Part shown: in pieces, positions 45,470-54,800 of the stretch
Layout: the number at the start of each line of letters is the position of its first letter
Position numbering within the stretch: the stretch's first letter is position 1
From: DASWYT01 sp965246875
Lineage (GTDB): Bacteria; Pseudomonadota; Alphaproteobacteria; Micavibrionales; SZUA-601
Direction: 5' to 3'
DNA length: 64,000 nt
Assembly: GCA_965246875.1 (NCBI GenBank)
Contig: CBDFFU010000006.1
Location: 496,001 to 560,000, forward strand
Program-made: the position numbers and the translations under genes
The notes under the pieces: model-generated
Database searches by the model: none
Told to the model about the DNA's origin: nothing
What the model saw: only the letters and a program-made list of their open reading frames with translations

Positions 45470-46384
45470 ATGCCCATCAAAATTCCCCAAACACTCCCCG
45501 GCCGTGCGGTTCTTGAACAAGAACATGTGTCATTCATTCTGGAAGACCGCGCGATGCGGCAGGATATTCGGCCTTTGCAGGTTGCCATTCTTAATCTGAT
45601 GCCGGACAAGGTGACGACGGAAACGCAATTGTTGCGTGCGCTCGGTAACTCGCCATTGCAGGTGGAGATCACCTTGCTCCACATGGCCAGCCACACCAGC
45701 AAGAATACAACACAAGACCATCTGGCGGCGTTTTACCAGACCTTTGCCGACGTCAAACACCGCAATTTCGATGCGCTGATTGTCACCGGCGCACCGGTTG
45801 AACATGTGCCGTTTGAAGAGATTACCTATTGGGATGAACTGACGCAGATCCTCGACTGGGCCAAAACCCATGTCTACAGCAGCCTGTTCTTATGCTGGGC
45901 CGCGTTTGCCGGCCTGTATTATTATAATGACGTACCGAAATACAGCCTGCCGCAGAAAATGTCTGGCGTGTACCGCCACAAATTGCTGACACCGTTTGTG
46001 CCGCTGATGGCCGGGTTTGACGACCGGTTTGATGTGCCGGTGTCACGCAACACGGAAATCCGTGCCGCTGATATTGCGCTGCATGCTGCGCTGGAAATTT
46101 TAACCGCGTCCGAAGAGTCCGGCATTTTCATTGTCGAGGACGCTGCGCATCGCCGTGTCTATATTCTCAATCATCTGGAGTATGACGCTGACACGCTGCA
46201 AAAAGAATATGCGCGCGATGTCGCAACCGGCCTCAACCCGCATGTGCCGCACAATTATTTTCCCGATAACGACCCGACCCTGCCGCCACGCATCACCTGG
46301 CGCGCGCACCGCACGTTGCTGTTTTGCAACTGGCTGAACATGGTGTATCAGGGTACACCGTTTGATTTAGCCGAACTGGGATAA
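45470..46384 (+). CDS. metA: Homoserine O-acyltransferase, predicted acetyl-CoA-specific
   Basis: MetA acylates homoserine at the start of methionine synthesis. The 304-residue product carries 'LQVAILNLMPDKVTTETQLLRALGN', the catalytic Cys142 in 'FLCWAAFAGLYY' and 'RHKLLTPFVPLMAGFDDRF'. In this family residue 111 sets the acyl donor: Gly gives succinyl-CoA use, Glu gives acetyl-CoA use. Here residue 111 is Glu ('TGAPVEHVPFEE'), so homoserine O-acetyltransferase activity is predicted despite the MetA fold. It starts two bases after the HAD remnant and is followed by a Nudix gene after 3 bases. Confidence 0.93.
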   Translation: MPIKIPQTLPGRAVLEQEHVSFILEDRAMRQDIRPLQVAILNLMPDKVTTETQLLRALGNSPLQVEITLLHMASHTSKNTTQDHLAAFYQTFADVKHRNFDALIVTGAPVEHVPFEEITYWDELTQILDWAKTHVYSSLFLCWAAFAGLYYYNDVPKYSLPQKMSGVYRHKLLTPFVPLMAGFDDRFDVPVSRNTEIRAADIALHAALEILTASEESGIFIVEDAAHRRVYILNHLEYDADTLQKEYARDVATGLNPHVPHNYFPDNDPTLPPRITWRAHRTLLFCNWLNMVYQGTPFDLAELG

Positions 46385-46387
46385 GTT

Positions 46388-46876
46388 ATGCGCCAACGTT
46401 TTACGCTGTTTGATAACAAACCCCACGGCATCCGCGCCGCGGGTATCGTCATTCACAACGATCAGATTTTGCTAATGCACCGGATCAAAGACGGCCAGGA
46501 ATTTTATGTGCTGCCGGGTGGCGGGGTGGAGGCTGGCGATACCATTCAACACACCATCATTCGTGAAATCGCCGAAGAAACCTGTCAACAGGTCACTGTC
46601 AATTACATTGCCTATCATCTCGATTTTCCCGATAACAGCGATCACTATATCGGCGTCTGCACCTATATTGGCGGTGGCGAGGTGAAGCTAGGCGGCGAGG
46701 AGGCAGACCGCCAGACGGAACAGAATCAATATCACCCACAATGGGTGCCACTCTCAGCCGTGCCGAATCTGACATTATACCCAGAACGCCTGGCCGATTG
46801 GCTGCGCGATGATCTGCCTGCCTTGCAACTTGGCGAGACGATCAGTCGGCATGACACGATTTTGTTTACGCGCTGA
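46388..46876 (+). CDS. Nudix hydrolase
   Basis: The 162-residue product has a Nudix box 'GGGVEAGDTIQHTIIREI' followed by 'AEETCQQV'. Compared with the consensus GX5EX7REUXEEXGU, the first Glu is Asp and the Gly after EE is Cys; the metal-binding REIAEE core is intact. Nudix enzymes hydrolyse nucleoside diphosphates linked to another group; the substrate is unknown. It is probably co-transcribed with metA (3-base gap). Confidence 0.88.
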   Translation: MRQRFTLFDNKPHGIRAAGIVIHNDQILLMHRIKDGQEFYVLPGGGVEAGDTIQHTIIREIAEETCQQVTVNYIAYHLDFPDNSDHYIGVCTYIGGGEVKLGGEEADRQTEQNQYHPQWVPLSAVPNLTLYPERLADWLRDDLPALQLGETISRHDTILFTR

Positions 46877-46929
46877 TCAGGCCGTTAAATGCTTGGGAAA
46901 AAGCCCTAAGTAGCAGACAAATTTTCCGT

Positions 46930-46958
46930 TTGACACCCTTTGCAAAACCCCCTATGGT
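46930..46958 (+). promoter_or_regulatory. Promoter of tRNA-Asp
   Basis: TTGACA at 46930-46935 and TATGGT at 46953-46958 have a 17-base spacer. The -10 element lies 13 bases before the mature tRNA. Confidence 0.75.
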
Positions 46959-46971
46959 GTGCCTCTCTAAT

Positions 46972-47048
46972 GCGGATGTAGCTCAGTTGGTTAGAGCGCC
47001 TGCCTGTCACGCAGGAGGTCGCGGGTTCAAGTCCCGTCATTCGCGCCA
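46972..47048 (+). tRNA. tRNA-Asp (GTC)
   Basis: The 77-base cloverleaf starts GCGGATGTAGCTCAG and ends CATTCGCGCCA. The anticodon loop CTGTCAC reads GTC (aspartate). The T arm is GCGGGTTCAAGTCCCGT. CCA is encoded. Confidence 0.97.
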
Positions 47049-47078
47049 TTTTTCTCTTAAATCTTCGTGACAGGATTT

Positions 47079-47106
47079 AAACCAAACCCATAGGGTTCGG
47101 TTTTTA
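47079..47106. terminator. Intrinsic terminator between tRNA-Asp and the convergent orphan gene
   Basis: AACCAAACCC and GGGTTCGGTT form a stem with one mismatch and a three-base loop, followed by a T run on the plus strand. It lies right at the 3' end of the minus-strand gene and may serve both. Confidence 0.75.
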
Positions 47107-47108
47107 AA

Positions 47109-48008
47109 TTATATCGATTCGAGCTTGGCAAACGTTGCAAGCGCTTTTTCGCGGGTCTTTTCCATGAAATCTCTTAAAGTTCTTGGACGTTCTCTTTTTG
47201 AGGGTCTTGTACTCTTCGCGAAGTCAGCGTTGTGCCAAAACTGTCTTAGCATTTGTTCTTGATAGTTTTTTTTGGCATTCCATTTATTCGGTTGTTCATC
47301 AATTATTGCTGTACGTATCAAAGCATTCATAAACTCAGTATTTTCAGCAGAAGCTCCATAACTTTCTCTATTCAAAGAACGTAATTCTGTTTTAAGAACT
47401 TGAGCGGATGCTGGAATATCTTTCCAGTTATTATACTTTGTTTTCAATGAGTCATATCGATCTGCAATTTTTGCAGTGACATCAGGTTTTACGCGGCTTG
47501 CAAAATCGAGCATTTCGAAACCTGTGATACAAAGTCTGCTATCATAGTCTGATGTGCCAAGAGCATAGAAAAATTTAACATTTTCATCTGTTATCAGCTT
47601 TTCAGGATTCTGCTTAACAGAGGATGTTGCAATATTCATTAATAGGTCTTTTTCCATTCCCCATGTGTTGGTTTGATATACAGTTTTCGCGACATCAAAT
47701 GTTACAGACGGGTCAAGGCTTTGAACGATCGAAAGTGCTTTTATCGCATGCTGTGACTTCTTTTGATGTTCAAAATAATTCTTGTAACAGATTTCTTCTG
47801 CTACCAGTTTCATATTTTCTGGTTTGTCTTTCAGCATTTCCATTAACAAGGCGAGGTGAGCATCGGCTTTTTTTATTGAAATATCACCTTTGTGTTGAGG
47901 CTTGTCTTTCAAAGGCAATTCAAAGACAAGATCATGCAAGACCTCTGACTCGCTCTCATACCCTGTAGGTACAACAATAGATGGTGTAGGATAAGTAAGC
48001 TGGCCCAT
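47109..48008 (-). CDS. Orphan helical protein of unknown function
   Basis: The 299-residue product is not recognised. It is predicted to be soluble and almost entirely helical, with repeat-like helical pairs through the middle and a strongly basic C-terminal part (TRPSKRERPRTLRDFMEKTREK). There is no signal peptide or catalytic motif. The start is supported by GAGGATG and by a near-consensus promoter. The gene is AT-rich and inserted between tRNA-Asp and nuoE, where nuoD would be expected. Confidence 0.65.
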   Translation of the reverse strand: MGQLTYPTPSIVVPTGYESESEVLHDLVFELPLKDKPQHKGDISIKKADAHLALLMEMLKDKPENMKLVAEEICYKNYFEHQKKSQHAIKALSIVQSLDPSVTFDVAKTVYQTNTWGMEKDLLMNIATSSVKQNPEKLITDENVKFFYALGTSDYDSRLCITGFEMLDFASRVKPDVTAKIADRYDSLKTKYNNWKDIPASAQVLKTELRSLNRESYGASAENTEFMNALIRTAIIDEQPNKWNAKKNYQEQMLRQFWHNADFAKSTRPSKRERPRTLRDFMEKTREKALATFAKLESI

Positions 48009-48039
48009 GGTGACATCCTCGATAAGTAATTTTGAATTT

Positions 48040-48067
48040 AGTATAAGTGTTTACAATCTTATGTCAA
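48040..48067 (-). promoter_or_regulatory. Promoter of the orphan gene at 47109-48008
   Basis: On the minus strand TTGACA (48067-48062) and TATACT (48045-48040) are separated by 16 bases in very AT-rich DNA. Confidence 0.65.
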
Positions 48068-48188
48068 GATATATATTGCTATATAGTTTTGCTATATCGG
48101 TGATTTAAAACAAATGAGAGGCCCCTTTAATATTGGACCGAGGCTGCCTATAATCACGGGCAGAACTTATGCTCAGGGCCATTCCCCA

Positions 48189-48842
48189 ATGAAAACCGCG
48201 ACACTTCATCACAATTATCAACCGGCAAGCTTTGCGTTTACGCCAGCGAACAGTGAGAAAATCAAAGAGATTTTCAGGCTCTATCCGGCGGATCGGCCCA
48301 AAAGTGCGATGATGCCCTTGCTGGATCTGGCCCAGCGCCAAGTTGCCGAAACCGGACCTTACGGTCCATATGCCACCGGTGGCGGCTGGATCCCGCGTGC
48401 GGCTATGGATGAAATTGCGCGCATCATTAATGTGCCGCCGATCAAAGTTTACGAAGTCGCCACCTTTTATTCGATGTATAATCTGCACCCGGTCGGCAAA
48501 TTTTTGCTGCAAATTTGCACGACGACACCCTGTTTGCTAGGTGGCTGCGGTGCGCAGGCGATTTTGGATGCGGCGCGCGATCATTTGGGCATTGGCATTG
48601 ATGAAACAACCGGCGACGGCTTGTTCACCATCAAAGATGTGGAATGTCTGGGTGCCTGCGTCAACGCACCGATGTTGCAGATCAATGATGATTATTACGA
48701 AGATTTGACACCTGAGAGCTTCAAACACATTCTGGATGAATTAAAAGCCGGACGCCAGCCGAAAACAGGCTCACAAACGGGCCGCACCGGGTCATGCCCA
48801 TGCAACGGGCCAACAACACTCAAAGAATTTGTGGGAGCATAA
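48189..48842 (+). CDS. nuoE: NADH-quinone oxidoreductase subunit E
   Basis: NuoE carries the [2Fe-2S] cluster N1a in the NADH-oxidising arm of complex I. The 217-residue product has 'GWIPRAAMDEIARIINVPPIKVYEVATFYSMYN' (split: IPRAAMDEIA, VYEVATFYSMYN), then the cluster ligands 'CTTTPCLLGGCG' and 'VECLGACVNAPMLQIN'. The C-terminal tail ('GSQTGRTGSCPCNGP') is an alphaproteobacterial-type extension. The ATG at 48189 is chosen by homology. nuoF starts 3 bases after its stop. No nuoD or nuoC lies upstream. Confidence 0.96.
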   Translation: MKTATLHHNYQPASFAFTPANSEKIKEIFRLYPADRPKSAMMPLLDLAQRQVAETGPYGPYATGGGWIPRAAMDEIARIINVPPIKVYEVATFYSMYNLHPVGKFLLQICTTTPCLLGGCGAQAILDAARDHLGIGIDETTGDGLFTIKDVECLGACVNAPMLQINDDYYEDLTPESFKHILDELKAGRQPKTGSQTGRTGSCPCNGPTTLKEFVGA

Positions 48843-48845
48843 ATC

Positions 48846-50150
48846 ATGGTCGAATTGCTCCAAGACAAGGACCGCATCTATACCAACCTTTATGGCTTCC
48901 AAAGCTTTTCACTTGAGGCTGCGCAAAAGCGTGGCGATTGGGATGGCACCAAGGATGTGCTGGCCAAAGGTCGTGACTGGATTATCGACGAGATGAAAGC
49001 CTCGGGTTTACGCGGACGCGGCGGCGCGGGTTTCCCGACCGGTACCAAATGGGGCTTCATGCCCAAGCCGGACGAAAACGGCAATTACAAAAAAACACAT
49101 TATCTGGTCATCAATGCCGACGAATCTGAACCCGGTACCTGCAAAGACCGCGACATCCTGCGCAACGAACCGCACAAACTGATCGAAGGCGCATTATTGA
49201 CGGCCTTCGCGATCGGCGCGCATCAGGCGTATATTTATATTCGCGGCGAATTTTGTAACGAAGCGTCTGAAACACGCCAAGCGATTGCCGAAGCCTATGC
49301 CAGCGGTTTGATCGGTAAAAACGCCTCCGGCTCCGGCTGGGATTTCGATATTGCCGTGCATCGGGGTGCTGGCGCCTATATTTGCGGCGAAGAATCCGCA
49401 CTGCTGGAAAGCCTGGAAGGCAATCGCGGCATGCCGCGCAACAAGCCACCGTTCCCGGCCATGGCGGGTTTATATTCCCTGCCAACAACGGTGAACAATG
49501 TCGAAACCATTGCATCTGTTCCCGCCATCCTCAAACGCGGCGGTGCATGGTATGCACAATTCGGTACGGAAAAATCCAAAGGCACAAAACTGTTTTGCAT
49601 GTCGGGCCATGTCAACACGCCGGGCAATGTCGAGGAAGTGATCAACATCCCTATGAAAGAGTTGATCGAACGTCACGGCGGCGGTGTGCGCGGCGGTTGG
49701 GATAATTTGCTGGCCGTCATTCCGGGCGGTTCGTCCTGTCCAATTCTACCAGCGCATTTGTGTGAAGACGTGTTGATGGATTACGAATCGCTGAAAGCAG
49801 CAGGGTCGTCATTGGGTACCGGCGGTTTGATCGTCATGGATAAATCGACGGATGTCGTCGCGGCCATTGCGCGCCTGTCGCGTTTCTATGCGCATGAAAG
49901 CTGCGGCCAATGTACGCCGTGCCGCGAAGGCACCGGCTGGATGATGCGCGTCATGAACCGCATGGTCACCGGCCAGGCCGACATTGCCGAGATCGACATG
50001 CTGATCGATATCTCGAAGGAAATCGAAGGCCACACGATCTGCGCCCACGGCGACGCCTCCGCCTGGCCGATCCAAGCGTTGGTCAAACATTTCCGACCCG
50101 AGATGGAAAAGCGGATCCTGGATTATCGTGCACGCTTGAAGGCTGCTTAA
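48846..50150 (+). CDS. nuoF: NADH-quinone oxidoreductase subunit F
   Basis: NuoF binds NADH, FMN and the [4Fe-4S] cluster N3. The 434-residue product has 'GLRGRGGAGFPTGTKWGFM' (FMN/NADH site), 'YLVINADESEPGTCKDRDI', 'GAGAYICGEESALLESLEG' and the cluster motif 'SCGQCTPCREGTGWM'. Full length. GGGAG precedes the ATG. It is coupled to nuoE. Confidence 0.98.
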   Translation: MVELLQDKDRIYTNLYGFQSFSLEAAQKRGDWDGTKDVLAKGRDWIIDEMKASGLRGRGGAGFPTGTKWGFMPKPDENGNYKKTHYLVINADESEPGTCKDRDILRNEPHKLIEGALLTAFAIGAHQAYIYIRGEFCNEASETRQAIAEAYASGLIGKNASGSGWDFDIAVHRGAGAYICGEESALLESLEGNRGMPRNKPPFPAMAGLYSLPTTVNNVETIASVPAILKRGGAWYAQFGTEKSKGTKLFCMSGHVNTPGNVEEVINIPMKELIERHGGGVRGGWDNLLAVIPGGSSCPILPAHLCEDVLMDYESLKAAGSSLGTGGLIVMDKSTDVVAAIARLSRFYAHESCGQCTPCREGTGWMMRVMNRMVTGQADIAEIDMLIDISKEIEGHTICAHGDASAWPIQALVKHFRPEMEKRILDYRARLKAA

Positions 50151-50213
50151 TTTATTTACATATTGATATGTGTCGATTAAGCTGCGCTATAGTGTTCATC
50201 AGTGTGAGGTATC

Positions 50214-50912
50214 ATGAGCAGCTTTTTGTTTGATATAGTCGATTTGACGCATACATTAAATGATAAAATTCCGACATGGAATGGCTCATGTGGTTTTGAG
50301 AAATGCTTGGTGCATCCCCATGACCCCGATGCGAAATTTTCATTTTTGATCTACGATTATCAATCAAAAGCAGGTGCTGGCACACACATCGATGCGCCGC
50401 TTCATTGCAATTCAACAGGTATGGCGGTTCACGAATTGCCTTTAGATCGTTTAATCGGACGACCGGCTGTTGTATTGAATATTGTTGACAAGGCACACGA
50501 GTTATACAGTTTATCCGTACAAGATATCCAAAATTTTGAAATACAGCATGGTCAGATTGCAACAGGCAGTTTTGTTTTTGTACACACGGGCTGGGATCAA
50601 TTTTGGACTACACCCGATCAATACCGAAATAATCTACGCTTTCCATCGGTCTCGATAGATGCAGCACAAGTCTTGTTTGATAAAGGCGTTATCGGAATTG
50701 GTATCGACACATTATCACCTGATCGGGAAGAAGACGGTTTTCCAGTGCATAAATTATTTTTGGAAGCGGATTTGTGTCTTATTGAAAACGCCACAAATCT
50801 AAACGCTTTGCCGCCAATGGGTAGCTTCATTAATATCGGTGTCATGAAAATCGAAGGTGGGACAGAAGCACCTGTCCGCTTGACCGGCTTAATTCCAAAG
50901 ACGATGCTGTAA
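50214..50912 (+). CDS. Cyclase family (kynurenine-formamidase-like) hydrolase
   Basis: The 232-residue product matches the cyclase/KynB-like metal hydrolase family: 'DLTHTLNDKIPTWNG' at the start, the metal-binding 'GAGTHIDAPLHCN' (HxDxPxH), 'FVFVHTGWDQFW' and 'IGIGIDTLSPDR'. These enzymes hydrolyse N-formyl or lactone-type bonds; the substrate cannot be inferred. It is inserted, with the next two genes, between nuoF and nuoG. The start follows GAGG. It overlaps the Nudix gene by one base (TAATG). Confidence 0.88.
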   Translation: MSSFLFDIVDLTHTLNDKIPTWNGSCGFEKCLVHPHDPDAKFSFLIYDYQSKAGAGTHIDAPLHCNSTGMAVHELPLDRLIGRPAVVLNIVDKAHELYSLSVQDIQNFEIQHGQIATGSFVFVHTGWDQFWTTPDQYRNNLRFPSVSIDAAQVLFDKGVIGIGIDTLSPDREEDGFPVHKLFLEADLCLIENATNLNALPPMGSFINIGVMKIEGGTEAPVRLTGLIPKTML

Positions 50913-51325
50913 TGTTAGAAGTCGCCACCGCTCTGTTATTTGATCGCAACAACAAGTTGCTAATCTACCTGCGCGATGACAAACCAACCATTCCGTTTCC
51001 CAATCACTGGGATCTATTCGGCGGTTGGGTCGAAAAGGGCGAAACGCCGGAAGAAGCGCTGGAACGCGAGGTCATGGAGGAGCTCGGCATCACATTGAGC
51101 AATTATACCAGATGGCGCACGTTTGACTGCCCGACTGGTGATATCGTTCCAAACATCAAACATGTCTTTTTTGCGAAACTCGATGTCTTGCCCGAAGACC
51201 TCAAACTGCTCGAATGCGGGCAGCGTAGCACCAGTGTTCCCTTAGCCGAACGGCAGAATTATAAGTTCTGCAATATTCTAACGCAGATTATCGACGATTT
51301 TGTCAAAGAAAACAAAGATTTATAA
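50912..51325 (+). CDS. Nudix hydrolase
   Basis: The 137-residue product carries a full Nudix box 'GGWVEKGETPEEALEREVME' followed by ELGI. This matches the consensus at every position. The N-terminus 'VATALLFDRNNKLLIYLRDD' and the following WDLF are typical of small housecleaning enzymes. The start overlaps the cyclase stop in TAATG, indicating translational coupling. The substrate is unknown. Confidence 0.9.
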   Translation: MLEVATALLFDRNNKLLIYLRDDKPTIPFPNHWDLFGGWVEKGETPEEALEREVMEELGITLSNYTRWRTFDCPTGDIVPNIKHVFFAKLDVLPEDLKLLECGQRSTSVPLAERQNYKFCNILTQIIDDFVKENKDL

Positions 51326-51340
51326 CATATACGAAATATA

Positions 51341-51369
51341 TTGACATAGCATAAAAGACTGATTAGATT
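51341..51369 (+). promoter_or_regulatory. Strong promoter of orphan gene at 51394
   Basis: TTGACA at 51341-51346 and TAGATT at 51364-51369 have a 17-base spacer. They start 15 bases after the preceding Nudix stop. Confidence 0.65.
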
Positions 51370-51393
51370 GTTTTTATTCTCAGGAGGAATATT

Positions 51394-52005
51394 ATGACCG
51401 AAAAACTTGATTTCACACAAACAGAACAATACGCCCAAAATGGTTGGGCGGGTTATCTGCCATCCTTGATAGATAAATACATGGCAAAGTATCCTGAGGA
51501 TAAAAAGGATGAAGATCAGGTTTTTTATCGTGCTTTATCATACGAAGTGAACGATGGCAAAATTACGATTGATAGCAAGGAATATTATAAATCAGGGCAT
51601 ATTACGGACTATTGGTCGGGACAATTTAGCGCGTTCGGTATTCCTCAGAAAGGTTATCAATTTGAAGATGTGGTATCTTATCAAGGCGGGGATTACACGC
51701 CAAGTTTCGATAGTTTAAAGCCTTTATATAATTTTGCTGAGCAAACTGATGTTGAAAACTTTAAAACATTTAAAGAAATTCAACAGCCGCAAATTGACTT
51801 GTTCAATGAATGCCGGGTAGAGCGGACCAAAGTATGTGATTTGCAGGAAAAACTTGCGGTATTCCAACGTGAGCATAAACTTTTGACTAGAAGTCCTTGG
51901 GGAAAGTTCACTGACTTTGTTGATACCATGCGCGATAACATCACAAGTAAAGTCAATAACTTTAACGATAGAGCATTTAACTTTCTCGACAGGCATCTGA
52001 CGTAA
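51394..52005 (+). CDS. Orphan protein of unknown function between nuoF and nuoG
   Basis: The product is 203 residues and is not recognised. The N-terminal half is rich in Tyr, Asp and Gly (TEQYAQNGWAGYLPSLIDKY, SYQGGDYTPSFDSL). The C-terminal third is helical and coiled-coil-like (ECRVERTKVCDLQEKLAVFQREH). There is no signal peptide or membrane segment. CAGGAGGAAT gives an excellent ribosome binding site. The gene is AT-rich and has its own strong promoter. Confidence 0.65.
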   Translation: MTEKLDFTQTEQYAQNGWAGYLPSLIDKYMAKYPEDKKDEDQVFYRALSYEVNDGKITIDSKEYYKSGHITDYWSGQFSAFGIPQKGYQFEDVVSYQGGDYTPSFDSLKPLYNFAEQTDVENFKTFKEIQQPQIDLFNECRVERTKVCDLQEKLAVFQREHKLLTRSPWGKFTDFVDTMRDNITSKVNNFNDRAFNFLDRHLT

Positions 52006-52137
52006 AAAAATAATAGCTTAAGTCCAAGCAATCGCAAAAGGCCGTATTAAAGGCAGCTTTTTATGTCTTTGGCGACCCTAGGCAAACCTGAATTTACGCT
52101 TATGATATGAAGGTCATTATCCTCATGAGCGTATCCC

Positions 52138-54222
52138 ATGCCTAAACTTAAAATCGACGGTGTTGAAATCGAAGTGGCCGACGGTTTGTCCGTCTTGCAG
52201 GCTTGCGAAACGGTCGGGGTCGAAATTCCGCGGTTTTGTTATCATGACCGTTTGACCGTGCCGGCCAATTGCCGCATGTGTCTGGTCGAACAGGTCGGCG
52301 CGCCAAAACCGGTGGCGTCCTGTTCCATCAAGGCCGCTGAGGGCATGGACATCAAAACCAGTTCTGACCTGGTGCATCGCGCGCGCCATGGCGTCATGGA
52401 ATTTATGTTGATCAATCACCCGCTCGATTGCCCGATTTGCGACCAGGGTGGTGAATGCGATTTACAGGATCAAGCGGTCGCCTATGGTTATGACCGCAGC
52501 CGTTATCACGAAGAAAAACGCGCCGTCAAAGACAAAGATTTAGGGCCGCTGGTCAACACCACCATGACGCGCTGCATTCACTGCACCCGCTGCATCCGTT
52601 TTGGCGAAGAAATTGCCGGTGTTGCCGAACTCGGTTTACTGGGCCGTGGTGAAAATACCGAAGTCGGCACATTTATTGAAACATTCATCTCCAGCGAAGT
52701 GTCTGGCAACATCATCGATGTCTGCCCGGTTGGTGCTTTGACCAGCAAGCCCTATCAATTCAAAGCCCGCCCATGGGAAATGCGCAAAACGGAAACGATC
52801 GACGTCATGGACGCCGTGGGTTCCAACATCCGCGTCGACAGCCGCAGCAACGCGGAAGTGATGCGCGTCATTCCACGCCTGCACGAAGACGTCAACGAAG
52901 AATGGATCAGCGACAAAACGCGTTTCGCTTATGACGGCTTGAAAGTGCAGCGTCTGGATAAATGCTACCGTCCACAAGACGGCAAACTGGCACCCACGAC
53001 ATGGGAACTGGCGTTCGATTTTATCAAGACCGAATTAGCCAATGTCAAAGGCCATGAAATCGCGGCCATCGTCGGTGATCAGGTGGATTGCGAAGCGATC
53101 ACAGCCCTCAAAGATTTGATGACAGCATTGGGATCGACCCATCTGGAATGCCGCACCGATGGCGCGACGTATGATGTGTCGAACCGCGCGCATTACATCA
53201 TGAATTCGGGCATTAGCGGCCTTGATGAGGCCGACGCTGTCTTGCTGATCGGTGCCATGCCGAAACGCGAAGCGACGATGATCAACACGCGTCTCCGCCG
53301 CAACTTTGTCGAACGCCAGCTGGTCGTTGGCGTCATTGGTGAAAACGCTAATTATTCCTATGCCACCCATTATCTGGGCGATGGCCCAGTCGCTTTGTCG
53401 AATTTGATTGCTGGTAATGGCGCTTTCGCTGACGTGTTGAAAAATGCGAAAAACCCGATGATTATTGTCGGTGCCGGCGGTTTGGCACGTAAAGACAGCG
53501 CCGCCATTCAACAACTTTCCTTCCAGCTTTCTACGCAATACAATGTCGTGCGTGAGGGGTGGAATGGTTACAACGTCATGCAATTGGCAGCGTCGCGCGT
53601 TGGCGCGCTTGATCTGGGCTTTGTATCGCAAAACAACAAATCTTTGGCAGACATTTACGCCGGGTGCCAATCGGGTGCGATCAAAGCATTGTATGTTCTA
53701 GCCAGTGATGAGATTGACCCAACACAACTGGGCAATGCTTTTGTCATTTACCAAGGCCACCATGGCGACGTCATGGCACAACATGCCGACGTGATTTTGC
53801 CAGGTAGCGCCTACACCGAAAAAAATGCGTTGTACGTGAATACCGAAGGCCGTGTGCAACAAGGCCGTCAGGCCGCATTCCCGCCGGGTGACGCCAAAGA
53901 AGATTGGAAAATCCTGCGCGCCTTGGGTGAAACGCTTTTGACTGGCGGTGTTGCTGAACAGATGCCGTACAAAACCCTGGGTGAAATTCGCAGCCGTATG
54001 ATTGCCATCAATCCGGTCTTTGCCCAGATTGATATGCTTCAGTCCGTTACAGGCTGGACAGTACCAAGCGTTAAATTTACACCGCGTTTTGATACGCATG
54101 CGTTTGTTTCGCCGGTGCAGAATTTCTACCAAACCTGTGCCATTTCACGCGCATCGATCACGATGGCGAAATGCGTGTCGGCCTTTCTGGAACAGCCTGT
54201 CGAACGTATCGCTGCGGAGTAA
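52138..54222 (+). CDS. nuoG: NADH-quinone oxidoreductase subunit G
   Basis: NuoG is the large Fe-S subunit of complex I. The 694-residue product has the N-terminal ferredoxin-like domain with 'CYHDRLTVPANCRMCLVE', then 'HPLDCPICDQGGECDLQD', then 'CIHCTRCIRFGEEIAG' and the molybdopterin-oxidoreductase-like body ('GNIIDVCPVGALTSKPYQF', 'HADVILPGSAYTEKNALYVN'). The length is normal for alphaproteobacteria. The preceding complex I gene, nuoF, is about 2 kb upstream. Confidence 0.97.
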   Translation: MPKLKIDGVEIEVADGLSVLQACETVGVEIPRFCYHDRLTVPANCRMCLVEQVGAPKPVASCSIKAAEGMDIKTSSDLVHRARHGVMEFMLINHPLDCPICDQGGECDLQDQAVAYGYDRSRYHEEKRAVKDKDLGPLVNTTMTRCIHCTRCIRFGEEIAGVAELGLLGRGENTEVGTFIETFISSEVSGNIIDVCPVGALTSKPYQFKARPWEMRKTETIDVMDAVGSNIRVDSRSNAEVMRVIPRLHEDVNEEWISDKTRFAYDGLKVQRLDKCYRPQDGKLAPTTWELAFDFIKTELANVKGHEIAAIVGDQVDCEAITALKDLMTALGSTHLECRTDGATYDVSNRAHYIMNSGISGLDEADAVLLIGAMPKREATMINTRLRRNFVERQLVVGVIGENANYSYATHYLGDGPVALSNLIAGNGAFADVLKNAKNPMIIVGAGGLARKDSAAIQQLSFQLSTQYNVVREGWNGYNVMQLAASRVGALDLGFVSQNNKSLADIYAGCQSGAIKALYVLASDEIDPTQLGNAFVIYQGHHGDVMAQHADVILPGSAYTEKNALYVNTEGRVQQGRQAAFPPGDAKEDWKILRALGETLLTGGVAEQMPYKTLGEIRSRMIAINPVFAQIDMLQSVTGWTVPSVKFTPRFDTHAFVSPVQNFYQTCAISRASITMAKCVSAFLEQPVERIAAE

Positions 54223-54227
54223 GTTGC

Positions 54228-54800
54228 ATGAAAGTCATCGTCGCCTCAACCAATCCGGTCAAAATCAAGGCGACGCAAGACGCCTTTGCCGCAATGTTTC
54301 CTGAGCAGACATTTGAAACTGAAGGCCAGAATCCCGGCATTGACCTGCCAGCTCAGCCAATGAGCGATCTGGATACCAAAAATTGCGCGATTGCCCGCAT
54401 GCAAGCCATCCATCAAAAATACACTGATGCCGATTATTGGGTGGCGATTGAAGGCGGGATTGAAGTTTTTGCAAACGGCCTCATCCACGCCGAACAATAT
54501 CATTGCATCGCGTGGGTCGTTATCCAAAACAAAAACAATCAATGGGGTGAGGCGCGCACCGCCAGCTTCCCAATCCCGCATGAGGTTGGCCGTCTAATTC
54601 AATCCGGTGTTGAAATGGGTCACGCTAATGACCGTGTATTTGGTTTGGATAATTCCAAACATGGATTGGGCATGACCGGCATCGTCACCGATAATGCTGT
54701 TAACCGCACATCCTATTATACCCATGCTGTAACACTTGCGCTGGCACCGTTTAAAAATGCGGATATTTATTTTGCACTTCAACAAGATGCTGCTTCATGA
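54228..54800 (+). CDS. Inosine/xanthosine triphosphatase (YjjX family)
   Basis: The 190-residue product matches the YjjX/DUF84 family of house-cleaning NTPases that hydrolyse ITP and XTP: 'VIVASTNPVKIKATQDAF' at the N-terminus, 'DYWVAIEGGIE', 'GRLIQSGVEMGHANDRVF' and a C-terminal 'YYTHAVTLALAPF'. The ATG at 54228 lies 5 bases after nuoG and follows GGAG. The longer upstream frame overlaps nuoG and is rejected. The next gene overlaps by four bases (ATGA). Confidence 0.9.
   Translation: MKVIVASTNPVKIKATQDAFAAMFPEQTFETEGQNPGIDLPAQPMSDLDTKNCAIARMQAIHQKYTDADYWVAIEGGIEVFANGLIHAEQYHCIAWVVIQNKNNQWGEARTASFPIPHEVGRLIQSGVEMGHANDRVFGLDNSKHGLGMTGIVTDNAVNRTSYYTHAVTLALAPFKNADIYFALQQDAAS

Noticed and set aside
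45000..45470. SAM-type riboswitch before metA
   Set aside because: The space upstream of metA is filled by the HAD coding remnant, and no riboswitch core was seen.
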